Source of the DNA: Verrucomicrobiota bacterium
GTDB lineage: Bacteria; Verrucomicrobiota; Verrucomicrobiia; Chthoniobacterales; UBA10450
Assembly: GCA_003218305.1 (NCBI GenBank)
Contig: QHMY01000039.1
Coordinates: 1 to 61,760, forward strand
Direction of reading: 5' to 3'
Length of the DNA: 61,760 nucleotides
Below the pieces are notes generated by a model, which searched no databases, had not been told where the DNA came from, and saw only the letters and a program-made list of their open reading frames with translations. Position numbers and translations under genes: made by a program. Below, in pieces: positions 44,856 through 53,169 of this stretch (within the stretch, counting starts at the first letter, position 1; each line of letters opens with the position of its first letter).

Positions 44856-45710
44856 GTGTTCACTTTGACGATGCTCGGCAGCGGAAGCGCGGGCAACAGC
44901 GCCCTCGTTGCCACCGATCATTGTCGTCTCCTGGTCGACGGTGGCTTGAGTGCGCGCCAAATCGTCCTGCGCCTCGCCCAGTGCGGGATCACTCCCAACC
45001 AACTCGATGGCGTCCTCCTCACCCACGAGCATGGCGACCACGTTTGCGGCCTTGAAGTGCTTTGCCGAAAATTTCGGATTCCGATTTATTGCAACTCGCT
45101 CACGGCGGAAGCGATCCGCGGCGGGACCTTGTCCGAACACCGCAACTGGCGGCTGTTTAGGACCGGTGCCGACTTTTCCATCTGCGATATCGCGGTTCAG
45201 ACTTTTCCCGTTCCGCATGATGCGGTCGATCCGGTCGGCTACGCGTTTCACTCCGGCTCGAGCGGACTCGGTTTCATCACCGATCTCGGTTACGCCACGA
45301 AGACGGTGGTCGAGCGACTCCGCCACGTCCACACGCTCGTGATCGAGACGAATCACGACGAAAAACTTTTGCAAAGCGATCCGCATCGGCCCTGGCCGGT
45401 GAAACAGCGAATCCAATCACGACACGGTCATCTCTCGAATACGGCAGCCGCCACCGTGGTCGAACAGTTGCTCTCCGGGAAACTCGAGCGGGTCGTGCTC
45501 GGCCATCTCAGCCGCGATTGCAACACGCCGGAACTCGCCGCGGGCGCGATCCGCGCGATGCTGACCCAACGGGGCCGCGACGAAGTCGAGGTGCATTGCG
45601 CCGGACAGTCCGAAATCAGTCTTCGCTTTCGAATTGGAGAGACGGCCGGGCGCACGTTCCAGCCGACGTTTGATACCATTTTTTTCCAAACGGCGCCGGC
45701 ACCATCCTAG
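44856..45710 (+). CDS. MBL-fold hydrolase, WalJ/YycJ-like
   Basis: 284 residues from GTG at 44856. The opening MLGSGSAGNSALVATDHCRL followed by LLVDGGLSARQI, and GVLLTHEHGDHVCGLEVL carrying the metal-binding HxHxDH signature (here HEHGDH), are typical of the YycJ subgroup. Further: FITDLGYATKTVVERLR, VIETNHDEKLL and LGHLSRDCNTPELA. Relatives are linked to cell-division or DNA double-strand processing; some are nucleases. Cytoplasmic. Confidence 0.9.
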   Translation: MFTLTMLGSGSAGNSALVATDHCRLLVDGGLSARQIVLRLAQCGITPNQLDGVLLTHEHGDHVCGLEVLCRKFRIPIYCNSLTAEAIRGGTLSEHRNWRLFRTGADFSICDIAVQTFPVPHDAVDPVGYAFHSGSSGLGFITDLGYATKTVVERLRHVHTLVIETNHDEKLLQSDPHRPWPVKQRIQSRHGHLSNTAAATVVEQLLSGKLERVVLGHLSRDCNTPELAAGAIRAMLTQRGRDEVEVHCAGQSEISLRFRIGETAGRTFQPTFDTIFFQTAPAPS

Positions 45711-45776
45711 CGGCGGTCCATGACCGTTGTCACGGTGAATTTAGGGGAGATTGTTGGGCGGCGATCGCTCGAGAAG

Positions 45777-46271
45777 ATGATCATTCGTGACGCCGCGGAG
45801 TCTGATCTTCCCGCGATCGTCGAGATCTACAACACGGCCATTCGCAGCCGGATTTCCACAGCCCAGCTGGAGCCGGTTTCGGTCGAAGAAAAGGTTGCAT
45901 GGTTTCGCGGCCATTCGCCCCAGTCGCGTCCACTCTGGGTTGCCGAGCACGATGCCCAAATCGCCGGCTGGCTCAGTTTTCATGTCTTCCTCCCGCGCTC
46001 CGCCTACCGCGACACGGTCGAGATCAGCGTTTATGTGAGCGAACAATTCCAGCGGGTTGGACTGGGCCGCGCCTTGCTGGAAAAGGCTATCACCGATTCG
46101 TCCCGCTTGGGGATCCACGCGTTGGTCGGGTGCATTTTCGGCCATAACGAACCCAGTCTGCGCCTCTTCGAGAAACTGGGGTTCGAGCGTTGGGGATTTC
46201 TCCCGCGCATCGCGCGAGTGGACGAGATCGAGCGTGACCTCATGATCGTCGGTCGACATATCTCGGGCTGA
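45777..46271 (+). CDS. GNAT N-acetyltransferase, phosphinothricin-acetyltransferase-like
   Basis: 164 residues from ATG at 45777; an upstream in-frame ATG at 45720 is less likely because the fold starts at MIIRDAAESDLPAIVEIYNT. The acetyl-CoA loop is VYVSEQFQRVGLGRALLEKA (the Q/RxxGxG/A type), and the end matches PAT: EPSLRLFEKLGFERWGFLPR. It acetylates an amine on a small molecule or peptide; substrate unknown. Confidence 0.9.
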   Translation: MIIRDAAESDLPAIVEIYNTAIRSRISTAQLEPVSVEEKVAWFRGHSPQSRPLWVAEHDAQIAGWLSFHVFLPRSAYRDTVEISVYVSEQFQRVGLGRALLEKAITDSSRLGIHALVGCIFGHNEPSLRLFEKLGFERWGFLPRIARVDEIERDLMIVGRHISG

Positions 46272-46302
46272 CGCCCAGCGATCATCTGCGGATACAAATT
46301 TG

Positions 46303-46478
46303 TTGTCATCCCGAGTCGCGCAGACCGGGATCGCGTCCTGGGAGGAGCGCTGACCTCACGGGCGCTCTGCCGCTTTCGCGCCCTGCCAAGCGTCCACGTC
46401 AGTTATGCGTGATGCTCTTGGAGTGACAAATTTTGCATGGGCGAGGTCCCTCGCCGTCTACGCGGCTCGGGATGACAG
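46303..46478. repeat. MITE-like element with TGTCATCCCGAG terminal inverted repeats
   Basis: TGTCATCCCGAG at 46304-46315 and its perfect complement CTCGGGATGACA at 46466-46477 bound a 175-bp non-coding block; the arms extend to 17 bp with one mismatch. Inside is a second hairpin, GGCGAGG/CCTCGCC at 46440-46455. No transposase is encoded. It fills the gap between the GNAT and VOC genes, and the left-end sequence recurs at 34585. Confidence 0.65.
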
Positions 46479-46496
46479 ATGCGCGCGAAGGTTGCC

Positions 46497-46871
46497 CTAT
46501 TCTTCGTCGCCGACCACGAGGTGAATCACCCCGGCGGGATCGGAGATCCAGAACCCGTCGAAGTCTTCGCGCAACTGTTCCACCTCGTCGCGACGCGGCA
46601 CCCCGTTGATTTTCAAATAGGACGCGGCGGCTTCGGTGTCATTTGTTTCGAGCTCGAGCCAGATATCAGGATGGCTCAAGTTCGGCACCCGATCGATCCA
46701 GAGTCGATTCGGGCCGAACTGAAAAATGCAGCCGCCCTCCTCCTCCTCGATCAAGGGCAGGCCCAGGGTGTCGCGATAAAACGCGAGCGTTTGCTCGTAG
46801 GTATGGCTCGGACATTTGATGGCAATGTTCGCACCGCCCGAGAATTGAGGACCGTTGACGTTGGCGACCAT
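46497..46871 (-). CDS. VOC-superfamily (glyoxalase-like) protein
   Basis: 124 residues. Opens with NIAIKCPSHTYEQTLAFYRD followed by TLGLPLIEEEEGG, the standard VOC beta-alpha-beta start, and ends DGFWISDPAGVIHLVVGDEE with paired metal-ligand-type residues. It may be a lyase, isomerase or dioxygenase subunit; the function cannot be fixed from sequence alone. Stands alone between a repeat and a secreted protein gene. Confidence 0.85.
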   Translation of the reverse strand: MVANVNGPQFSGGANIAIKCPSHTYEQTLAFYRDTLGLPLIEEEEGGCIFQFGPNRLWIDRVPNLSHPDIWLELETNDTEAAASYLKINGVPRRDEVEQLREDFDGFWISDPAGVIHLVVGDEE

Positions 46872-46902
46872 AAATTGAAGTCAGGCGGAGGCGAGCCGGC
46901 GC

Positions 46903-47409
46903 CTAGAGTTTCGCGAGGATTTTGCGGGCCAGCCCCTTCGCTTTTTCGAGAGCCGCTTTCTCGTCGTTGATGCCGCTGATTCCGACGGTGACAAATGCGT
47001 TTCCTTTCGTGACATAGAGCATGAGAGCGTGGGACATCCCTTTTTCCATGCGTTCGCTCAAGACCACAGCCTTGTCGCCCAACCCGGGCATCGGCTTGAT
47101 TCTCCCGTTTCCCGCGGTCAGCTCCTCGAGTTGTTTGGCCGGCGCGAGCTGATCACCCGAGGCCTGACGAACCCTCAGAACCAGCGCCCGGCCGGGGTTC
47201 ACACTGTAATAATTGCAGCGCGAATAATATCCGTCCGCGCCTTCCTCATTCCGCGATTGCGGATCGTTGACGGCTTCACCCAGAGTGGCCTCGACCTCCT
47301 TTTTGCCAACGATGGCCGCCAGGTCGATCGGTTTTTCAGGCGCAGCCAAAACATTCCCGAGCTCGCAAACAAGCGTTGCGACCGCTGCCACGACCACGAA
47401 TCTGCGCAT
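46903..47409 (-). CDS. Secreted protein of unknown function
   Basis: 168 residues from ATG at 47409: signal peptide MRRFVVVAAVATLVCELGNV with cleavage near LAAPE. The mature part has KEVEATLGEAVNDPQSRNEE, YYSRCNYYSV, MEKGMSHALMLYVTKGNAFV and GISGIN. Family not recognised. It is just 5 bp downstream of fumC on the same strand and is probably cotranscribed. A longer frame upstream overlaps fumC and would bury the signal peptide. Confidence 0.75.
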   Translation of the reverse strand: MRRFVVVAAVATLVCELGNVLAAPEKPIDLAAIVGKKEVEATLGEAVNDPQSRNEEGADGYYSRCNYYSVNPGRALVLRVRQASGDQLAPAKQLEELTAGNGRIKPMPGLGDKAVVLSERMEKGMSHALMLYVTKGNAFVTVGISGINDEKAALEKAKGLARKILAKL

Positions 47410-47414
47410 CACCC

Positions 47415-48833
47415 CTATCCTCCCGCCGATCCCTCGCCGCCGGGCTCGGTCATCGCAATCGGATCGAGCACGCGCTCCAGCTCTGCGGCGGGCAGCACTT
47501 TTTTCTCCAGGCAAATCTCCCGGACGGTGCGTCCGGTCTTGGCGCTTTCCTTGGCGATCTCGGCCGCGCGATCATAACCAATCTTGGGGGCGAGACTGGT
47601 CACCATCGCCATCGAAAGCTCGACCAGTTCACGGCAACGCTCTTCGTTAACCTCGATCCCGCGCACGCATTTTTCGCAGAAGACATCGCAGGCGTTGCCC
47701 AGGAGACGAATGCTCTCCAGGAGATTATGCGCCATCACCGGCATCATGACATTCAGCTCGAAGTTCCCATTCGCGCCCGACCAGGTCACGCAACCGTCGT
47801 TGCCGATGACTTGCGCGCACACCATCATGAGCGCTTCGCACATGACCGGATTCACTTTGCCCGGCATGATCGAGCTGCCCGGCTGCGTGGCGGGCAGGCG
47901 AATCTCGCCGATCCCGCAACGCGGGCCGCTCCCGAGCCAGCGGAGATCGTTCGCGATCTTGAAGAGGCCGACCGCGATTGTCTTCAGGTGGCCGCTCGCC
48001 TCCACTACCGCGTCTTTCGCGCCCTGCGCTTCAAAATGGTTTCGCGCTTCCCGAAACTTGATTCCGGTGCGTTGTTCCAGGTGTCGCATCACCTTACCGG
48101 GGAATTCCGTGTGCCGATTCAAACCCGTGCCCACCGCGGTTCCGCCCAGGGCCAGCTCTTCTAAAACTGTGATGGCCCGTTCCGCCCGTTCCTGGGCGTT
48201 GGAAACCTGACAGGCATATCCGCTGAATTCCTGGCCGAGCCGGACCGGCGTCGCATCCATCAGGTGAGTTCGCCCAATCTTGATGATGTCCCAGAATTCG
48301 TTCGCTTTGACCTCGAGGGCGTCATGCAACGTTTTCAGCGCCGGAATAAGACAATTCTTGAGCTGCTCCGCCGCGCTGACGTGCATGGCCGAGGGGATCA
48401 CATCGTTGCTCGACTGCCCCATGTTGACGTGATCGTTGGGATGAACCGGATCGCGCGCGCCGATTGGCTTTCCCGCCAGCTGACAGCAACGGTTTGAGAT
48501 CACCTCGTTCGCGTTGGTGTTCGTGCTCGTGCCGGATCCGGTCTGGAAAATATCGAGCGGAAAATGCTCGTCGAGCTTCCCCTCCACCACTTCTTCCGCG
48601 GCCTGGACAATCAGGGCGCATCGATGGGAATCGAGCAACCCCAGGTCCGCATTCGCCTGCGCCGCCGCCCATTTGATCAAACCCAGGGCGCGAACAAAGG
48701 GCCGGGTAAATCGATGTCCGCTAATCGGAAAATTCAGGACCGCCCGCTGGGTGGAGGCGCCGTAGAGCGCCGATTCCGGGACGGACATTTCGCCCATCGA
48801 ATCCTTTTCGATCCGGGTCGAGCCGAGCGTCAT
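47415..48833 (-). CDS. fumC: Fumarate hydratase class II
   Basis: 472 residues, full length. Catalyses fumarate to malate in the TCA cycle, cytoplasmic. Evidence: FQTGSGTSTNTNANEVISN, HPNDHVNMGQSSNDVIPSAM, IKIGRTHLMDATPVRLGQEF and the fumarase/aspartase signature GSSIMPGKVNPVMCE. The start overlaps the upstream methyltransferase stop (ATGA), so it is translated in one unit with it. Confidence 0.97.
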   Translation of the reverse strand: MTLGSTRIEKDSMGEMSVPESALYGASTQRAVLNFPISGHRFTRPFVRALGLIKWAAAQANADLGLLDSHRCALIVQAAEEVVEGKLDEHFPLDIFQTGSGTSTNTNANEVISNRCCQLAGKPIGARDPVHPNDHVNMGQSSNDVIPSAMHVSAAEQLKNCLIPALKTLHDALEVKANEFWDIIKIGRTHLMDATPVRLGQEFSGYACQVSNAQERAERAITVLEELALGGTAVGTGLNRHTEFPGKVMRHLEQRTGIKFREARNHFEAQGAKDAVVEASGHLKTIAVGLFKIANDLRWLGSGPRCGIGEIRLPATQPGSSIMPGKVNPVMCEALMMVCAQVIGNDGCVTWSGANGNFELNVMMPVMAHNLLESIRLLGNACDVFCEKCVRGIEVNEERCRELVELSMAMVTSLAPKIGYDRAAEIAKESAKTGRTVREICLEKKVLPAAELERVLDPIAMTEPGGEGSAGG

Positions 48834-49450
48834 GCTGAATGGTTGGCCGAAAATTCCGCGGGCCGCCGAACCGGCCGATGATGCCCGTTCCGTCGTTTCA
48901 CCTTATGGAAAACCGTGATGAACATCGGCGGAAGGTTCTGGAGCACATACTCAGACTCCGCGCGCTCGAACAGGGTGGCGTGCTGGCGCAGCTCGTTCGT
49001 GACCTGGTAAATGATGAAGTGCCCTCCATCCGCCAGCGCGTCATACGTTTTCGCCAGCAAGGCCCGCTTCTTATTGATCTCGAGAATGCTGAAGGGGATT
49101 CCGGAAAGAATGTAGTCGCAGTGCGGGATGCCCCGCCGCTCCAGCTCCTCCGGCAGCCGCGCGGCGTCCCCGTTGATCACGTGGACGCGGGGATCGTCCG
49201 CGAATTGGCGCCGGAGATCCCGGGAAAAATCGGGATCCAGCTCGAACAGAAGCAACTGGGAACCCGACGGCATTCGGCGCACAATCTCCCGCGAGTGGAC
49301 GCCCTCACCGGGCCCGTATTCCGCGATGACGCGCGGTTGGCTGAAATCCATCTTGCGCGCCACCCGCTTCACAAGGGCTTTGGAGCTCGGGGTGATCGAA
49401 GCGATTTGAAATGGGCGTTTTAAAAACCGCTTGAAGAAAAGAGCGCTCAT
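48830..49450 (-). CDS. SAM methyltransferase, PmtA/phospholipid N-methyltransferase-like
   Basis: 206 residues from ATG at 49450. KRPFQIASITPSSKALVKRV is the typical beginning of PmtA-type phosphatidylethanolamine N-methyltransferases and related proteins. SAM motif I is VIAEYGPGEGVHSREIV, then LLFELDPDFSRDL, INGDAARLPEEL and ILSGIPFSILE. The membrane-lipid substrate is by family resemblance; rRNA-methylase-like relatives cannot be ruled out. Translationally coupled to fumC. Confidence 0.8.
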   Translation of the reverse strand: MSALFFKRFLKRPFQIASITPSSKALVKRVARKMDFSQPRVIAEYGPGEGVHSREIVRRMPSGSQLLLFELDPDFSRDLRRQFADDPRVHVINGDAARLPEELERRGIPHCDYILSGIPFSILEINKKRALLAKTYDALADGGHFIIYQVTNELRQHATLFERAESEYVLQNLPPMFITVFHKVKRRNGHHRPVRRPAEFSANHSA

Positions 49451-49597
49451 GAAGGTGGGAATAGTCGGTCGCCGGTCGTCCGTTGTCCAGCGTGGATGTA
49501 AGGGGCGCGGAAGGCCGGACACGATCAAAACATGCTCAACATCCACTGCAATCGACGCTTCCGCCGGAGCGGAAACCGAGAAAATAGGAAGTAACCA

Positions 49598-49623
49598 TTG
49601 ACACGAACCATAAATTTAATAAT
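49598..49623 (+). promoter_or_regulatory. Weak promoter candidate before the HTH-receiver gene
   Basis: TTGACA at 49598-49603 is followed after 14 bases by AATAAT (49618-49623). The -35 is perfect, but the spacing is shorter than the usual 16-18. It would place transcription start upstream of the ATG at 49679. Confidence 0.3.
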
Positions 49624-49678
49624 GCTCGTCCAGCGAAAAGACTTGCCTCCGAAAGGGCAAATCGCTGTTTTTCTTCTC

Positions 49679-50230
49679 ATGCACAACCTCTTAACGGTCA
49701 AAGAAACGGCCAAATACCTCCGGATTCCGCTACCGACCGTTTACTACCTTGTGCAACGCGGTCAGTTGCCCGCCATCCAAATCGGCGGTCGCTGGCGCAT
49801 CAAGAAAGCGTCGCTCGACAAAGACATTCTCAAGGAAGACAAGTCCGGTCAGCCTACCGTGCTGGTCGTCGACGACGACGAGAGCCTGCAGAGCTTGTTC
49901 AAGGTTTTCCTCAAGAAGATCGGGTTCAGCCGGGTCGTGGTCGGGACGGTCAAGGAAGCGATCGCGGCGCTCGAGAAACAAAAGTTCGACCTTCTCTTTC
50001 TGGATTTGAAACTGCCGGACGGGCCAGCAGACGACGTTTACGAGGCGGCGAAAGAGTCTGATCCGGAAATGCCGATCGTAGTTATCACCGGGTATCCCGA
50101 CAGCGAAATGCTCGACCGGATCCTGGCGAGAGGTCCTGTCACCGTCCTAAAGAAGCCGTTAAAAGTGGAACAGCTTCAGCAGACGGTTCGCATCCTCGGC
50201 CACAAAGACGCCGCCAAGCTCGCGGCGTAA
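49679..50230 (+). CDS. Excisionase-type HTH fused to a receiver domain
   Basis: About 183 residues from ATG at 49679 (MHNLLTVKETAKYLRIPLPT). The first 50 residues are a MerR/excisionase-type winged helix: LTVKETAKYLRIPLPTVYYL then RGQLPAIQIGGRWRIKKASL. From about residue 60 on is a receiver domain: TVLVVDDDESLQSLFKVFLK, phospho-Asp in LLFLDLKLPDG, VITGYPDS and KKPLK. DNA-binding first and receiver last is the reverse of the usual response-regulator order. It may be the partner of the histidine kinase at 50550. ATG at 49622 could add 19 residues. Confidence 0.88.
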   Translation: MHNLLTVKETAKYLRIPLPTVYYLVQRGQLPAIQIGGRWRIKKASLDKDILKEDKSGQPTVLVVDDDESLQSLFKVFLKKIGFSRVVVGTVKEAIAALEKQKFDLLFLDLKLPDGPADDVYEAAKESDPEMPIVVITGYPDSEMLDRILARGPVTVLKKPLKVEQLQQTVRILGHKDAAKLAA

Positions 50231-50368
50231 TTCGCGCGAAACGGGTTTCGGAGGGACATGCTTCCGCATGTCCAAGTCCAGAAAAAGGGCGCCCCCCTCG
50301 GTTCGTTTCCTCGATCAACTTGCCAATCAATTCCGCGCGGCCCATAATCCCCTCCTCGAAGACGGGAC

Positions 50369-50443
<75 letters not shown>

Positions 50444-50549
50444 TCTTTATCCACGGGCGCGAACCTTGATAAAGCGGCTTCCGCCTACATAGTAAGTAAT
50501 CGACAATCTCGATAGACTTGCGCGGCTCATCCGGGACGAAGGCTTTGCT

Positions 50550-51614
50550 TTGCTCGGAAAATGGCGGGAACAAGTGAAGCAACTCCCCTCGGCGCAGCAG
50601 CTCGATGTGCCGGCGCTCAACGATCACATACCGCATTTCCTCGAGGAATTAGCTACGGCGCTGCAAGCGCAAACGCGGACAACAATTCCGGAGGCATTGG
50701 AAGGAAGCAGCCCGCCGGCCCATGGCTTGCAACGTCTCCAGGAAGCGTTCGATCTCGAAGAGGTCGTCGCGGAGTACAACATCCTGCGCGGCTGCATTCA
50801 CGATCTCGCCGAGAAGAATGGCATCAATCTGCAAGGCGAGCCCTTCCACATCATGAACCGCGTCCTGGACCAGGCGATCGGCATGGCCGTTCAAACCTAT
50901 GCCACCGAACGGGCTTTGGACGTCCAGCGGCGCCGCGAAGAATACCTCGCCTTTGTGGCGCACGATCTTCGCACGCCGCTCAATGCCATCTCCCTCGCAA
51001 CCCGGGTTTTGGAAGTCACGTTCAAAGAAAGAAGCGAGCGCGCTGAGACCGCGCAGATGTTGAAAACGCTCGGTCGCAACGTCCAGCATCTTCAACGGCT
51101 GGTGGAGAAAATCATCGAGGAAAACACGAACCTCCAAACCGAAACCGGCATCAAACTGGAGCGGCGCGAGTTTGATTTGTGGCCACTGGTCGAGGCGCTC
51201 ATCCACGATCTTCGTCCCGTCGCGGGAACCGGCAGCACCAAACTGATCAACAAAGTGCCGCACCGCCTGGTCGTTTTTGCAGATGCCAGCCTGCTGCGTC
51301 GGGTCTTTCAGAACTTGATCGCTAACGCCATCAAATCCACGCCGCGCGGCAAGGTGGTCATCCAGGGGAAACAACTCGACGATGAAGGTCTCGTCGAGTG
51401 CAGCGTGAGCGACACCGGAGCGGGATTCCCGCCCGAACATCTCGAAAAGGTCTTCGACGAACTAGAGGGCGCTTCTCAGAACGAAGGAGGCCTCGGCCTC
51501 GGCCTGGCCATCGTCAAAACTTTTGTTGAGGCTCACGACGGCAAGGTAACGGTTGAGAGCACGGAAGGTGAGGGCTCCATCTTTCAATTTACGCTGCCCG
51601 GTAAATGCGACTGA
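50550..51614 (+). CDS. Soluble sensor histidine kinase with RsbRD-like N-terminus
   Basis: About 354 residues from TTG at 50550. Residues about 1-125 are helical and resemble RsbRD-type sensor domains (WREQVKQLP, FDLEEVVAEYNILRGCIHDL). HisKA has FVAHDLRTPLNAISLA with His in HDLRTP; HATPase has VFQNLIANAIKSTPRGKVVI, VSDTGAGFPPEHLEKVFDEL and GGLGLGLAIVKTF. No membrane helix, so it senses an internal cue. The frame is open back to 50496 and reads like more of the same domain (DNLDRLARLIRDEGFALLGK), but without a standard start codon; an AAGG sits just before the TTG. Probable partner: the HTH-receiver protein upstream. Confidence 0.9.
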   Translation: MLGKWREQVKQLPSAQQLDVPALNDHIPHFLEELATALQAQTRTTIPEALEGSSPPAHGLQRLQEAFDLEEVVAEYNILRGCIHDLAEKNGINLQGEPFHIMNRVLDQAIGMAVQTYATERALDVQRRREEYLAFVAHDLRTPLNAISLATRVLEVTFKERSERAETAQMLKTLGRNVQHLQRLVEKIIEENTNLQTETGIKLERREFDLWPLVEALIHDLRPVAGTGSTKLINKVPHRLVVFADASLLRRVFQNLIANAIKSTPRGKVVIQGKQLDDEGLVECSVSDTGAGFPPEHLEKVFDELEGASQNEGGLGLGLAIVKTFVEAHDGKVTVESTEGEGSIFQFTLPGKCD

Positions 51615-51782
51615 GGCAGCGAAGCGTTTCGGTTACATGATGCTAGCGCCTGATTAAATTCGCGGATAAATCGGCGCTGTTTGTCGCTCGAGTCTTTCAG
51701 CCTTTTTCTTGATTCGAATTTGTTTCGAACCTCGCGATACAAAAATCTCGACACGCCTCCCCCACGCATCCCAGCCTCGATC

Positions 51783-53141
51783 ATGCTCGCGAAGGCCAGG
51801 GCAATAGCGGCGGTTTCCTTGACCCTCCTTTCCTTCTCCGCCTGCATGAAATCTCGCGACGATCCCCACGCTCGCGAAATGGCCGAACGCGTGAAGAGCG
51901 AGTTGCAGCACGCTTGGAATAATTACGAGCGCTACGCCTGGGGTCACGACGCGCTGAAACCATTGAGTAAGGCGCCGCATGATTGGTATGGACAGTCGCT
52001 GCTAATGACCCCCGTCGACGCCCTCGACACCCTCATCCTGATGAAGCTCGACAGCGAAGCGGCCAAGGCGCGCAACCTCATCGTCGGCGAGCTCTCCTTC
52101 GACCGTGACATTTCAGTCAAGAATTTCGAGATAACGATCCGACTGCTCGGCGGCTTGCTATCCGGTTATCAACTCACCGGCGACAAGCGTCTCCTGGACC
52201 TGGCCGACGATTTGGGCACCAGACTTCTTCCGGCCTTCAATTCACCGACCGGCCTGCCTTACGTCTTCGTCAATCTTCGCACGGGAGAGGTTCGTAACCC
52301 CATATCGAACCCGGCGGAAACCGGCACGCTGCTCCTCGAGTTCGGCACTCTCAGCAAACTGACGGGCAAGCCGATCTTTTACGACAAGGCGAAACGAGCG
52401 CTGGTCGAAACCTACAAGCGCCGATCGTCCATCGGTCTGGTCGGCGCCGGGATTAATGTCGAGACGGGCGCATGGACGGACAACGACAGCAATATCAGCG
52501 GCGGGATCGATTCCTATTATGAGTATCTTTGGAAATGCTGGCTCCTGTTTGGCGACAAAGACTGCCTCGAAATGTGGAACGAGAGCATCCCAGCCGTCCA
52601 TCAGTACCTGGCCGACAAAACGGGAGACGAATTGTGGTACGGCCACGCCGATATGGCGACGGGTCAACGCACTGAAACGACTTATGGCGCACTCGACGCT
52701 TTTTTCCCGGCCCTGCTCGCGCTTTCGGGAGACATTCCCCGCGCGCGCCGCTTACAGGCTTCTTCCTTTAAGATGTGGAACCTGCACGGGATCGAGCCCG
52801 AGGTGATCGATTACAAGACCATGCGAGTCGTGGCGACCACGTATCACCTGCGTCCCGAAATCGTGGAATCGACCTATTACCTCCATCATTACACCAGGGA
52901 CCGGCAGTATCGGGACATGGGCGAGAAGATGTTCAACGACTTCGTCAAGTATTGCCGCACCGAGGCCGGCTACGCCGCGCTTTCCGACATCGTCAACAAG
53001 ACGCAGCGCGATGAGATGGAGAGCTTCGCGCTGGCCGAGACCTTCAAGTACTTTTACCTGCTCTTCGCACCGCCTGGCGCCATCGATTTCGACCACGTTG
53101 TTTTCAACACTGAGGCCCACCCGCTTCGCCGCACCTGGTGA
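51783..53141 (+). CDS. Glycoside hydrolase family 47 alpha-mannosidase, lipoprotein
   Basis: 452 residues from ATG at 51783. Lipoprotein signal: MLAKARAIAAVSLTLLSFSA then Cys (lipobox SFSAC), so it is anchored at the membrane or outer surface. GH47 blocks are clear: AWNNYERYAWGHDALKPLSK, TPVDALDTLILMKL, FEITIRLLGGLLSGYQLTGD, TGLPYVFVNLRTGEV, SGGIDSYYEYLWKCWLLFGD, RPEIVESTYYLHHYTRD, ESFALAETFKYFYLLFAP, and the calcium-site motif FNTEAHPLR near the end. The family trims alpha-1,2-mannose, is best known from eukaryotic N-glycan processing, and is uncommon in bacteria. It may act on imported or self-made mannans. Confidence 0.92.
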   Translation: MLAKARAIAAVSLTLLSFSACMKSRDDPHAREMAERVKSELQHAWNNYERYAWGHDALKPLSKAPHDWYGQSLLMTPVDALDTLILMKLDSEAAKARNLIVGELSFDRDISVKNFEITIRLLGGLLSGYQLTGDKRLLDLADDLGTRLLPAFNSPTGLPYVFVNLRTGEVRNPISNPAETGTLLLEFGTLSKLTGKPIFYDKAKRALVETYKRRSSIGLVGAGINVETGAWTDNDSNISGGIDSYYEYLWKCWLLFGDKDCLEMWNESIPAVHQYLADKTGDELWYGHADMATGQRTETTYGALDAFFPALLALSGDIPRARRLQASSFKMWNLHGIEPEVIDYKTMRVVATTYHLRPEIVESTYYLHHYTRDRQYRDMGEKMFNDFVKYCRTEAGYAALSDIVNKTQRDEMESFALAETFKYFYLLFAPPGAIDFDHVVFNTEAHPLRRTW

Positions 53142-53169
53142 ACCCTGTCCCAAGCGGCGCTAGCCAGCC

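Noticed and set aside
44739-45416. N-terminal extension of the DUF2059 gene
   Set aside because: It is antisense to the MBL hydrolase and hides a clear signal peptide at 44738.
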